Of a DNA stretch of 64,000 nucleotides, positions 1-8,131 are shown one piece after another; position 1 is the first letter of the stretch; each line of letters begins with the position of its first letter. The notes beneath the pieces were generated by a model that saw only the letters and a program-made list of their open reading frames with translations, made no database searches and was not told where the DNA came from. The stretch lies in the NCBI RefSeq assembly GCF_024721975.1, contig NZ_JANQBB010000006.1, positions 186,001-250,000 of the forward strand. Direction: 5' to 3'. The translations under genes and the position numbers were made by a program. Source of the stretch: Paenibacillus endoradicis. Its GTDB lineage: Bacteria; Bacillota; Bacilli; Paenibacillales; Paenibacillaceae.

Positions 1-667
1 GTGATGTATGGCTAAAGTAATTATTAACATCCATATCTCTTGCTTTTTCCATTGCTACAGTATTAAGACTAGTGTCCAATGTTAATGCTGATAAGCCAGC
101 TGAAGAACGTTGTGCATTAACCAAACTCAAAATTTCCTTCTGAGTTGCAGAAGCATTAGAATTCCCTGCATCAGGAGCTGGAGTTGCAGTTGGTTTTACC
201 GTCGGTGTTGGTGTCGCCGTTGGTTTCACAGTTGCTGTTGGCTTAACTGTTGCCGTTGGCGTTACTGTCGCTGTTGGTTTAACTGTTGCTGTAGGTGTTA
301 CTGTAGGTGTTACTGTCGCTGTTGGTTTTACAGTTGCTGTAGGCGTTACTGTTGCAGTTGGTGCCACTGTCGCTGTTGGAACAGGTGTAACTTCAGGTTT
401 AAGATTAGGTACATATATGCAGAACCCAGATTGAAGATTAAGTTTCCAATCACCAACTGTAATCGTTGTTTGACTTGAATCAGATAGCTTACTAAGTAGA
501 CTATTCATAAGATTAGATTGCCAATTCGATGTATAAGATTGCTTATTCATGTCAATCTTAGTAATATTAGAAGCTGCATCTACACTAGCACCCGTTAAAG
601 TTGATGCACTAATAAGTGCGGTTGCCACAAATGTTGCGACACCCAATTTCCATTTTTGATTTGCCAT
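1..667 (-). CDS. Secreted CAP-domain (SCP/YkwD-like) protein, C-terminus cut by window edge
   Basis: Partial gene, 222 codons visible, running off the left edge. The start is ATG at 667 behind GGAGG. Residues 1-32 form a signal peptide with a hydrophobic core and an Ala-rich cleavage region. About 50 unclassified residues follow, then a Thr/Pro/Val linker (roughly residues 92-165) built from repeats of PTATV-like units, encoded by degenerate 18-30 bp DNA repeats. After the linker comes the start of a CAP domain with LVNAQR, a conserved Ala/Leu core and NNYFSHTS, as in the YkwD/SCP family of spore-coat and wall-associated proteins. In that family the domain continues for about 100 more residues, which would lie outside the window. 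The protein is probably exported and wall-tethered. Its enzymatic role is unknown. Confidence 0.85.
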   Translation of the reverse strand, partial: MANQKWKLGVATFVATALISASTLTGASVDAASNITKIDMNKQSYTSNWQSNLMNSLLSKLSDSSQTTITVGDWKLNLQSGFCIYVPNLKPEVTPVPTATVAPTATVTPTATVKPTATVTPTVTPTATVKPTATVTPTATVKPTATVKPTATPTPTVKPTATPAPDAGNSNASATQKEILSLVNAQRSSAGLSALTLDTSLNTVAMEKARDMDVNNYFSHTS

Positions 668-810
668 AATTAAATCCTCCTATAACTTTTATTGACTTCT
701 AGAATCCAGAAGCATCATCCAAAATTTGTGCGTACCAACATGTCAATTTCCACTTTATCGTATCAAAGCTTTTTTTAGGTTGCATGACGCAAAAATTACC
801 AAACTTTTTA

Positions 811-824
811 TGTAAGCGATTACA
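811..824. promoter_or_regulatory. Candidate cre (CcpA) operator upstream of the CAP-protein gene
   Basis: TGTAAGCGATTACA matches the published cre consensus TGWAANCGNTNWCA at every defined position on both strands. It lies about 145 bp upstream of the CAP-protein start and beyond the 3' end of the Gfo/Idh gene. The position suggests carbon-catabolite control of the CAP gene. This is inferred from consensus only. Confidence 0.5.
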
Positions 825-893
825 TATAGGTTATTACTACATTATTAAAATCCATTCACTTTGGTAATTGTAACTAACTAATGTAAAATAAAA

Positions 894-934
894 CAAAAAA
901 AAGAGCATTTCGGAGTTTCCCGAAATGCTCTTTT
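894..934. terminator. Bidirectional intrinsic terminator
   Basis: A 13-bp perfect stem (AAGAGCATTTCGG at 901-913 with its complement at 920-932) around a 6-base loop, with an A-run on the left and T-run on the right. It ends the Gfo/Idh transcript (minus strand). Confidence 0.9.
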
Positions 935-946
935 CGATAAAATATA

Positions 947-1969
947 TTAGTTCACTTTAATGATACGACCAGTCTCTTGAGACTCAAAAGCATCAAGAAT
1001 AACTTTTAGAGATGCTCTACCTTCTTCACCTGTTACAGCTGGTACTGTATCGTTAACAATAGATTCGATGAACTTCTCAATTACGCCACTAGTTACTTGT
1101 TTTTCATTCGTAGACATTTCACCTGTTTGGTATTTCGTTACAGTTCCATCGCGTAGCTCGACAATAACATCATCTACTGGATCCGCACAAACACGCATTA
1201 CACCATTTTCACACCATAATATCGTGCTATTATCTTCACCTTTGTAATATGTCCAGCTTGCAACTAGAGTACCAATTGCACCTGATTTCATGCGAAGGAT
1301 ACAAGAAGAGTTATCATCACTCTCTGTATCTTTTTTATCAAGAGTACCTACGAAAGCTGCAATTTCAGATACTTCATCATCAAGCATCCAACGGATCAAA
1401 TCTGATTTGTGAACACCTAAATCTCCCATTGCGCCCATAATTGCTTCTTCTTTACGGAAGAACCAGCTATCAGCTCCATCAATGCTCCATGCATCAGGAC
1501 CAGGGTGTCCGAAAGAAGTACGGAAAGTAAGAACTTTTCCAAGAATACCTGATTTCAAAACCTCTTTTGCTTTTTCATGTGCTGGCACAAAACGTTGGTT
1601 ATGTCCAACCATAAGCTTCACCTTATTCGCTGTAGTTACTTCGATCATAGCTACTGCTTCTGCATCAGTAACAGCCATTGGCTTTTCTACAAGAACATGA
1701 GCTCCAGCTTTTGCAGCCTCAATAGTCATTTCAGCATGCAAGAAGTTAGGGGTACAAACGCTTACTGCGTCAGGTTTAACTGCTGCAAGCATTTCTTTAT
1801 AGTCTGTGAATGCCTGTGCACCATGCTCATTAGCGTAAAGCTCTGCACGCTCAATAATTGGATCTACAAATGCAACTAGCTCAACATCAGCATTACCTGC
1901 ATATTCAGGGATGTGACGATATTTCGAGATGGAACCACAACCAATAACTGCTACTCTAACTTTAGACAT
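947..1969 (-). CDS. Gfo/Idh/MocA family NAD(P)-dependent oxidoreductase
   Basis: 340 aa, the normal length for the family. An N-terminal Rossmann fold opens with VRVAVIGCGSIS. The EKPMAV motif near residue 95 carries the family's catalytic/cofactor lysine. The C-terminal alpha/beta domain contains the GDLGVHKSDL segment with the substrate-contacting His. Members oxidise or reduce sugars and inositols, and the exact substrate cannot be read from sequence. The gene lies downstream of a sugar-phosphate-isomerase-like gene on the same strand, 212 bp away, with a structured repeat (1994-2163) between them. The pair resembles inositol or rare-sugar catabolic modules. Start ATG at 1969, SD AAGGAG. 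Confidence 0.9.
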   Translation of the reverse strand: MSKVRVAVIGCGSISKYRHIPEYAGNADVELVAFVDPIIERAELYANEHGAQAFTDYKEMLAAVKPDAVSVCTPNFLHAEMTIEAAKAGAHVLVEKPMAVTDAEAVAMIEVTTANKVKLMVGHNQRFVPAHEKAKEVLKSGILGKVLTFRTSFGHPGPDAWSIDGADSWFFRKEEAIMGAMGDLGVHKSDLIRWMLDDEVSEIAAFVGTLDKKDTESDDNSSCILRMKSGAIGTLVASWTYYKGEDNSTILWCENGVMRVCADPVDDVIVELRDGTVTKYQTGEMSTNEKQVTSGVIEKFIESIVNDTVPAVTGEEGRASLKVILDAFESQETGRIIKVN

Positions 1970-1993
1970 GAATTATATTCTCCTTTTGAGGTT

Positions 1994-2163
1994 GTTCAAG
2001 AAGTGTAGACTTTGATAACGAAGCGATGCATAATGCTTAATCGACATCGAATATAAAACGAACTTGGGAAGTCTGGGACTCATGTACCAATTACGTACAT
2101 TGGAGCGTCCTCCTTCCTCAAGTTGCGCGCTATCTTCTCGGTTCTGAAAGTCTACATTTGAAC
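1994..2163 (-). repeat. Family I structured intergenic repeat, copy A
   Basis: A 170-bp element between the isomerase and oxidoreductase genes, in the same orientation as both. The ends are inverted: GTTCAA-(n)-TGTAGACTTT at each end. Internal conserved blocks, read on the minus strand, are CCGAGAAGAT, ACTTGAGGAAGGAGGA, the hairpin TGTACGTAATTGGTACA, ACTTCCCAAGTTCG, and a CGATG...CATCG stem. The same order of blocks recurs at 22.9-23.4, 25.6-25.9, 40.9 and 63.9 kb. Confidence 0.85.
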
Positions 2164-2181
2164 TTGCACCTTATTAATCTA

Positions 2182-2973
2182 TTATTTGAATTGATTTAGA
2201 TAATTCTGTTGTACCCAATTGTAACTTGTTGCAATTGATTCAAGTGGTGGATTCACACATGAATCCTGCTCTACGATAATCCATTCAACACCAGCATCAG
2301 AAGCTGCCTTCACAATATCTAACAATGGAAGAACACCTTCACCTAGTTCAACAGTATCGATCTGTTTTTCAGGATCACGACTTTCCTTCAAGAAATCTTT
2401 CAAGTGAAGCAACGGTAAGCGACCAGCATATTTGTTAATGTAACCTACTGGATCGATTCCAGAGTATTGCACCCAACCGATATCCATTTCTACCTTAAGA
2501 TCTGTAGCTGGAATACGCTCGAATAGTGCTTCGAACACCATTTGACCGTCAATTAGAGTACTAAATTCAAAATCATGATTATGATATAAGAATTCAATAC
2601 CTTGCTCAGTACAAGCACGGCCAATTTCAGCAAGATCAATAAGGTGTTGGCTCCACGCATCTACATCACGAAGTTCTGGAGCTAACCAAGGGCAGATCGC
2701 ATATTTCGCACCAATTGTTTTCAAATATGCAATTTCGTTATCTAAGTTATCTTTCAAATTTGATAATTGAATATGACTACCAATCGCTTTCATGCCAAGC
2801 TCATCTAATAGTTCACGCATTTTATCAGCTGGAATATCTCCATAATGGAAAAATTCTACACCTTCATACCCTAATCCTGCAACATGACGTAAAGTACCTT
2901 CAAAATCTGCTTCTAATTGTTCACGAAGCGTGAAAAGCTGCAATCCGATTGACATTCTATTCATCATATTCAA
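2182..2973 (-). CDS. Sugar phosphate isomerase/epimerase (xylose-isomerase-like TIM barrel)
   Basis: 263 aa. Matches the AP-endonuclease-2/xylose-isomerase-like TIM-barrel superfamily. Near the N-terminus is GLQLFTLREQ; then GYEGVEFF, the metal-region motif YHNHDFEF (about residue 140), MDIGWV, LHLKD and VEQD near the C-terminus. The conserved acidic and His residues fit a divalent-metal site. Members interconvert keto sugars, inosose or similar substrates; this one's substrate is unknown. Start ATG at 2973 has SD AAGGAG eight bases upstream, although later Met codons at residues 3, 4 and 7 are possible. Probably co-transcribed with the Gfo/Idh gene downstream. Confidence 0.85.
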   Translation of the reverse strand: MNMMNRMSIGLQLFTLREQLEADFEGTLRHVAGLGYEGVEFFHYGDIPADKMRELLDELGMKAIGSHIQLSNLKDNLDNEIAYLKTIGAKYAICPWLAPELRDVDAWSQHLIDLAEIGRACTEQGIEFLYHNHDFEFSTLIDGQMVFEALFERIPATDLKVEMDIGWVQYSGIDPVGYINKYAGRLPLLHLKDFLKESRDPEKQIDTVELGEGVLPLLDIVKAASDAGVEWIIVEQDSCVNPPLESIATSYNWVQQNYLNQFK

Positions 2974-3117
2974 ACTCCTTTATATAGTTATCAATTTATG
3001 TCTTATTTTGTCTACCTGTAATAAGTATAGCGCATACATTGTTATAAAAACATTAATTATATTAGCAAAAACTTATGCTATTTAGTCATTAAAGACTTTT
3101 CATAGTTGACTACTTCA

Positions 3118-4152
3118 TCAAATTTTGTTTCTTTGAGCATACCAACTAAGCGCCGGAAGTACTAAGAGGTATATAAAGAGCAATCGAAACATTTGGAAGA
3201 TCGTGACGACGGTAGAATCTGCTTTTATTGCAGCAGCAATTAGTGTCATTTGGTCCATTCCACCTGCAGCTGTACTCAAAAAACTTGTAGCAAAGCTTTC
3301 ACCGATCATTTCCATTAACAGATAAGAGAATAAATAACTAATAACTAAAATCAAGATCGAACTTAATAGGCCCATTACAACAACTTTCCAAGGTAACTTA
3401 ATCATATGTGGCTTGAGTAGTAGTCCTATATATGCACCAATCGTTAATTGTGCAATATGAAGCAGGTTTGATGGAACAACTGGTACATTTACACCACTAA
3501 TATTAAGTATTATCCCTAAGATAACGGGCATCAAAAAATAAGGTACCGGTAGTTTTATCTTTTTCCCTACTGCTACAGATAAATAAGAAATAATTATTAA
3601 TAACAAAACAGCCCAATAGGGAGACGCTTCCTTCATAGATAACGAATCATTAATCGTATGTCCACTCACTAGAAATGGCACAATACTTACAATAGATATG
3701 ACTCGTACGACTTGAAAGAACGTCACTATGCCAATATCAATATTTTTATGTTCCTCTGCAAATGCAACGGATTGTGATAATCCCCCTGGTATACTTGCTG
3801 TTAAAGCGCTCATTAATGACACGCCCGTTACTTTTTGTGTGATCATTGCAAGTAAGATACAAGACATAATCAGAATTATATTCATGAAGACCATATATAA
3901 CACATATTGGTCCATCTGCTTGAGAGCTACAACTGTAAATGCTTCTCCTATCGTTGTCCCAAGTATAACCAAGCCAATATTTCTAAAAGTAACTGGCCAA
4001 CCCCATGTTGTTTTGAAAGTTAATTGAGAAAGCATTACTGCAAATAACGGACCTAGCATCCATGGCATAGGAAGTGAAAATAGGTGGAATAGCATAACCC
4101 CCATCACTGAAACTACACTAACTTTTATAATAGGTAAATAAGTAGTCTTCAT
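3118..4152 (-). CDS. AbrB-family membrane protein (putative transporter)
   Basis: 344 aa, almost entirely hydrophobic, with about ten predicted membrane segments and an internal duplication typical of the AbrB family (COG3180, once called putative ammonia monooxygenase). Family signatures seen: PWMLGPL near residue 30, and the PGGLSQ motif about residue 143, repeated in the second half as AAGGMDQM. The function of the family is poorly known; a transport role is assumed. Start ATG with SD AGAAGGA. No substrate clue from neighbours, which are sugar genes on both sides. Confidence 0.8.
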   Translation of the reverse strand: MKTTYLPIIKVSVVSVMGVMLFHLFSLPMPWMLGPLFAVMLSQLTFKTTWGWPVTFRNIGLVILGTTIGEAFTVVALKQMDQYVLYMVFMNIILIMSCILLAMITQKVTGVSLMSALTASIPGGLSQSVAFAEEHKNIDIGIVTFFQVVRVISIVSIVPFLVSGHTINDSLSMKEASPYWAVLLLIIISYLSVAVGKKIKLPVPYFLMPVILGIILNISGVNVPVVPSNLLHIAQLTIGAYIGLLLKPHMIKLPWKVVVMGLLSSILILVISYLFSYLLMEMIGESFATSFLSTAAGGMDQMTLIAAAIKADSTVVTIFQMFRLLFIYLLVLPALSWYAQRNKI

Positions 4153-4253
4153 GCTGTTCCTTCTCTCATCTAGTGTTGAGTATGGTATTCCATATTATAA
4201 CTAGTATAGCAGTATACAGTACATGGACGTTACTAATTTAAAGATTCAAAAAT

Positions 4254-4296
4254 GAACAACAGGACTTAGGTTACGGGCACCTAAATCCTGTTGTTC
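4254..4296. terminator. Intrinsic terminator downstream of yicI
   Basis: Near-perfect stem: GAACAACAGGA with TAGGT on one arm and the complement ACCTA, TCCTGTTGTTC on the other, loop TACGGGC. It lies just after the stop codon of the alpha-xylosidase gene on the minus strand. Confidence 0.85.
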
Positions 4297-4309
4297 ATTT
4301 ATTTTGTTA

Positions 4310-6631
4310 TCAAGCTAATTTAATTGTAAACTGCGCGTTACCTACCGCATTAAGTGCAATGCGACCTGCTTCAACGATTGCTACTACCCCTTCTACAGAT
4401 GAAACCTCACCCTGACCTTTAACAACAATTGAAAGTGGATTTTCCACACCTTCCAAAGCTACCGAGATTGAATTACCATTACGAGTTGCTTCAACAGTCA
4501 AAGAAACATTGCCTTTAACATCACGAACAGCAGTCGTTGCTGTTACGCCATCCTGTAAGTTATGAAGTTGTAATTCAACCCCATTTGCGAAGTCATAATC
4601 AGGACGATCGTTAACTGCACCGATGGCAAGAATTGTATTTTGTCGAACGAACAATGGCAAGCTCATGAAACCATGTGTTTCTGATTTCCAAGTACCACCT
4701 GTTACTACTTCACCTGTTAATAGATGTGTCCACTGACCAGCTGGAAGGTAATAACTCACATCTCCTTCTTCATTGAAGATTGGAGCGACAAGTATACTAT
4801 CACCTAACATATATTGACGATCAAGTTGTTCCACCGCTGGATCTCCATGGAACTCAAGTACCATTGAACGCATTGCAGGAATGCCTAGTTCATGGGCTTG
4901 GACTGCAGTATTGTATAAGTAAGGCATTAGTGAACATTTCAACTTCGTAAAGTAACGAGTAACGTCAACTGCCTCTTGATCATAATCCCAAGGCACTCGG
5001 TAAGATTTCGAACCATGTAGACGGCTATGACTAGATAGTAAACCGAATTGCAACCAACGTTTAAATACATGACTAGGAGCAGTATTCTCGAAACCACCAA
5101 TATCATGACTCCAGAAACCAAAACCAGACATACCTAGAGATAATCCACCACGAAGGCTTTCTGCCATCGATTCATAATCCGCATAGCAGTCACCACCCCA
5201 GTGTACTGGGAATTTTTGTCCGCCAGCTGTTGCTGAACGAGCAAATACTGCTGCTTCATTTCTACCAAGTTTCTCTTCAAGAACTTCAAATACGACCTTA
5301 TTATAAAGTTGAGTATAATAGTTATGCATTTTGTTCGGATCAGATCCATCAAAGTATATAACATCTGTTGGAATACGCTCACCGAAATCAGTTTTGAAGC
5401 TATCTACGCCCATATCTACAAGTTCACGTAAGTATGATGCATACCATTCACATGCAGCAGGGTTAGTAAAGTCTACAAGCCCCATTCCTGGTTGCCATAG
5501 ATCCCATTGCCATACATCTCCATTCGCTTTTTTCACAAGGTAACCATTTTCTTTACCCTCTTCAAATAGACGAGAACGTTGTGCAATATAAGGGTTAATC
5601 CATACACATATTTTCAAACCGCGCTCTTTCAAGCGTGCAAGCATACCTTCAGGGTCTGGGAATACAGATTCATCCCATTTGAAGTCTGTCCAATGGAATT
5701 CTTTCATCCAGAAGCAGTCAAAGTGGAATACGTGAAGCGGAAGATCACGTTCAACCATACCATCTACAAATGAGTTCACTGTTGCTTCATCGTAGTTCGT
5801 TGTGAATGAAGTACTCAACCATAGACCAAATGTCCACGCTGGCGGTAATGCAGGGCGACCTGTAAGTTGTGTATAACGATCAAGCACACCTTTCAGATCA
5901 GGGCCATCAATAATAAAGTATTCCAGTGATTCGCCTTCAACGCTAAATTGAACTTTTTTCACTTTTTCAGAAGCTACTTCAAGAGATACAAGTTCAGGTT
6001 GATTGATGAATACACCATATCCTTTATTCGTCATATAGAAAGGAATATTTTTGTAAGCTTGCTCAGAGCTTGTACCAGCATCTTGATTCCAAAGATCAAC
6101 CGTTTGACCATTTTTCACAAATGGAGTGAAACGTTCTCCAAGACCGTATACTAATTCACCAACACCAAGATCAAGTTCTTCACGAACATACGCACGCTCT
6201 TTACCTTCAGTAATATAGGCCATAGAACGTTGTCCGCTTCCAGTTAGACGTTTACCTCCACGGAAGAAATCAACTTTCCATTCTGGGCCCTTAGCGATAT
6301 GAACGCTTAAGTCACCGCTAGTAAGCACTGCTTCGTGCTCATATTCTTCAATAATAGCGTTACTCTCGTCTGATTTAGAAAGTTCGAAGTTAGGACCAAG
6401 ATTGCGCACGCCTGAATGATGAATAATTTTCACTCCAATAACCCCTGGAAGTGGAGAATGGAATTGAATCGTTAATAGCATTGTGTCTAACATACTAGCT
6501 CTATTTATAAGTGGACGTGGTGCAGCATAAGCCGTTAGTATGCCATCCTTTTCATAGAATTCATGTGCTTGGACTGCGCCTTGAACATTAAATTGCTCAT
6601 GGATTAACCAGTTACCATTTGTAAATTTCAT
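4310..6631 (-). CDS. yicI: Alpha-xylosidase, glycoside hydrolase family 31
   Basis: 773 aa, almost the same length as E. coli YicI (772 aa) and recognisably similar along the whole chain. The GH31 nucleophile sits in KTDFGE (Asp415) and the acid/base in HWGGDCYAD (Asp481), matching YicI Asp416/Asp482. The substrate-site segment HVFHFDCFWMKEF (about 300-312) is the alpha-xylosidase type rather than the alpha-glucosidase type. No signal peptide, so it is cytoplasmic. It releases xylose from alpha-xylosides such as isoprimeverose. Its neighbour is a divergent AraC regulator, and a xylulokinase gene lies elsewhere in the window. Start ATG at 6631 with SD GAAAGG. Confidence 0.95.
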   Translation of the reverse strand: MKFTNGNWLIHEQFNVQGAVQAHEFYEKDGILTAYAAPRPLINRASMLDTMLLTIQFHSPLPGVIGVKIIHHSGVRNLGPNFELSKSDESNAIIEEYEHEAVLTSGDLSVHIAKGPEWKVDFFRGGKRLTGSGQRSMAYITEGKERAYVREELDLGVGELVYGLGERFTPFVKNGQTVDLWNQDAGTSSEQAYKNIPFYMTNKGYGVFINQPELVSLEVASEKVKKVQFSVEGESLEYFIIDGPDLKGVLDRYTQLTGRPALPPAWTFGLWLSTSFTTNYDEATVNSFVDGMVERDLPLHVFHFDCFWMKEFHWTDFKWDESVFPDPEGMLARLKERGLKICVWINPYIAQRSRLFEEGKENGYLVKKANGDVWQWDLWQPGMGLVDFTNPAACEWYASYLRELVDMGVDSFKTDFGERIPTDVIYFDGSDPNKMHNYYTQLYNKVVFEVLEEKLGRNEAAVFARSATAGGQKFPVHWGGDCYADYESMAESLRGGLSLGMSGFGFWSHDIGGFENTAPSHVFKRWLQFGLLSSHSRLHGSKSYRVPWDYDQEAVDVTRYFTKLKCSLMPYLYNTAVQAHELGIPAMRSMVLEFHGDPAVEQLDRQYMLGDSILVAPIFNEEGDVSYYLPAGQWTHLLTGEVVTGGTWKSETHGFMSLPLFVRQNTILAIGAVNDRPDYDFANGVELQLHNLQDGVTATTAVRDVKGNVSLTVEATRNGNSISVALEGVENPLSIVVKGQGEVSSVEGVVAIVEAGRIALNAVGNAQFTIKLA

Positions 6632-6697
6632 CGAAAAAGCACAACCTTTCTATTGTTAATGTATCGTAATTGGACAGTAAGTTAATTTGATATAATT

Positions 6698-6740
6698 GCA
6701 TTATACTGATAAAATAAGAACAATTCTAACAGTATAATGC
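6698..6740. promoter_or_regulatory. Inverted repeat between yicI and araC-type gene, overlapping both -10 regions
   Basis: GCATTATACTG (6698-6708) and its exact complement CAGTATAATGC (6730-6740) are separated by 21 bp. Each arm contains a TATAAT pointing to one of the two divergent genes, so the site could be both operator and divergent promoter. The -35 elements are weak, which fits activator-dependent promoters. Binding by the adjacent AraC regulator is inferred. Confidence 0.55.
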
Positions 6741-6785
6741 TAAAATATAGCACTATTTTGATATTTGTATAAGAGGGTGTCACAA

Positions 6786-7700
6786 ATGGACTTAAGTATT
6801 AAAACATCACTGAAAGAAAATAGACTTCATGGTAATGAGCAATTTCCACTCGCAGCATATTGGATCGATCAAAATGTTGTAGGTGCCCCTATATTAGATT
6901 GTCACTGGCATAGCGAAATGGAGTTTTTCTTTTGTATGCAAGGAGAAGTATTATTTCAAGTGGATACAGATTACTATGTAGTCAAAGCAGGGGAAGCAAT
7001 ATTTATAGATAGTGGAGAAATTCATACTGGTCATTCGCACCATAATGCAACCTGTATGTACGGAGCTGTCGTATTCGATCCTCAGTTATTAGCAAGTGCT
7101 GGCTATGATGTGATACAAGCTGAGTACGTTGCACCTCTATTTGATCGTACTCGCAGTTTCCCCCGTCATATTAAGCCACAATCACGCTGGGAGAAACAAC
7201 TCTTGGATACACTCAAAAATATATTATCACATTGTGATCAGCAAGATTTGGGATATGAGCTTAGTATTAAGTCACTCTTGTTGCATATGTTACAGACCAT
7301 TTTACCTGAAGGTAGACATACTAATAGGAGCAACCGTGAATTACACGATCATACGAAAACGATTCGATTGAAAAAGGTCATTAGCTATATTCAAACCAAT
7401 TACAATCATCCGCTCAAAATTTCGCAAATAGCGGAACAAATTCCAATGAGTGATGGTCAGTTCTGTCGTTTCTTCAAAAGCATGACGAGACAAACTCCAA
7501 TCGAATATGTTAATTCCTATCGCATACGTCGTGCCTGTGAGCTATTACTAGATCCATCCAACAAAATCTCAACCGTCGCATTAGATGTTGGTTTTGATCA
7601 TATGAGTTATTTCGTTAAAGTATTTCGTCAGCAAATGAACTGTACACCATCTGAATACCGTAAAAAAATGCTTGTTCATTCCGTTGAGCATACTTCCTAA
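6786..7700 (+). CDS. AraC-family transcriptional regulator with N-terminal cupin
   Basis: 304 aa. The N-terminal half is a cupin sensor domain: CHWHSEMEFFF, a second strand GEAIFIDSGEIHTGHS with the usual His and Gly spacing. The C-terminal 100 residues are the two AraC helix-turn-helix units: ISQIAEQIPMSDGQFCRFFK and the conserved ISTVALDVGFDHMSYFVKVF. A TTG at 6765 would extend the frame by 7 codons, but the SD AGAGGGTG lies between the two and fits ATG 6786. It diverges from yicI and most likely controls it in response to a xyloside. No terminator is obvious after it. Confidence 0.9.
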   Translation: MDLSIKTSLKENRLHGNEQFPLAAYWIDQNVVGAPILDCHWHSEMEFFFCMQGEVLFQVDTDYYVVKAGEAIFIDSGEIHTGHSHHNATCMYGAVVFDPQLLASAGYDVIQAEYVAPLFDRTRSFPRHIKPQSRWEKQLLDTLKNILSHCDQQDLGYELSIKSLLLHMLQTILPEGRHTNRSNRELHDHTKTIRLKKVISYIQTNYNHPLKISQIAEQIPMSDGQFCRFFKSMTRQTPIEYVNSYRIRRACELLLDPSNKISTVALDVGFDHMSYFVKVFRQQMNCTPSEYRKKMLVHSVEHTS

Positions 7701-7826
7701 GAAAATTCTAATGTGATTTTGTATATTTCTAGTAATTTTATTACAGTTTATATTCGATTTTTAAGGTAATCTTAAGGTTGATTCGCTACAATACATTCAT
7801 ACTTTGTTGTGTTGGAGGAATAAATC

Positions 7827-8054
7827 ATGACAACTACAGTTGTATTCCAAGAAAAACAGATACCTGTATATATGCAAGAACTCAATAAGAAGGCCATGCG
7901 TAAACTAGAAGCTATCTTGAATCAAAAATGGGAAACAGGTAAGCAAGCTTTGAAACTTTGCTTAGCTACACTCATCAGTATCGAAGTTATTGGTTCAGAA
8001 GCGACGCTACATGCGTTAACAGAACATCATACTTTAACGATATCTCTTTACTAA
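7827..8054 (+). CDS. Small hypothetical protein, 75 aa
   Basis: Good gene signals: SD TTGGAGGA seven bases before ATG, and a strong terminator right after the stop. The product is a small soluble protein with a predicted helix around residues 15-50, followed by a hydrophobic stretch. I see no known motif. It stands alone between the AraC regulator and a convergent MFS gene. Confidence 0.6.
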   Translation: MTTTVVFQEKQIPVYMQELNKKAMRKLEAILNQKWETGKQALKLCLATLISIEVIGSEATLHALTEHHTLTISLY

Positions 8055-8059
8055 ATACA

Positions 8060-8098
8060 TAAAGGGACGGAACTACTTTTCTAAGTAGCTTCGTCCCT
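8060..8098. terminator. Bidirectional intrinsic terminator
   Basis: Stem AAAGGGACG with an inner ACTACTT arm, pairing with AAGTAG and CGTCCCTTT; T-run on the right and A-rich on the left. Shared by the 75-aa gene (+) and the MFS gene (-). Confidence 0.9.
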
Positions 8099-8131
8099 TT
8101 TGTTGTTATTTAAAATCATAATAAGAAGCGA

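Noticed and set aside
110..478. 122-codon Cys/Arg/Trp-rich plus-strand frame
   Set aside because: Antisense to the Thr/Pro linker of the CAP-domain gene; its composition is explained by the repeated linker codons.
1994..2163. T-box or other known riboswitch at the family I copy
   Set aside because: No T-box sequence, specifier loop or terminator/antiterminator arrangement was found; the element also occurs 3' of unrelated genes.
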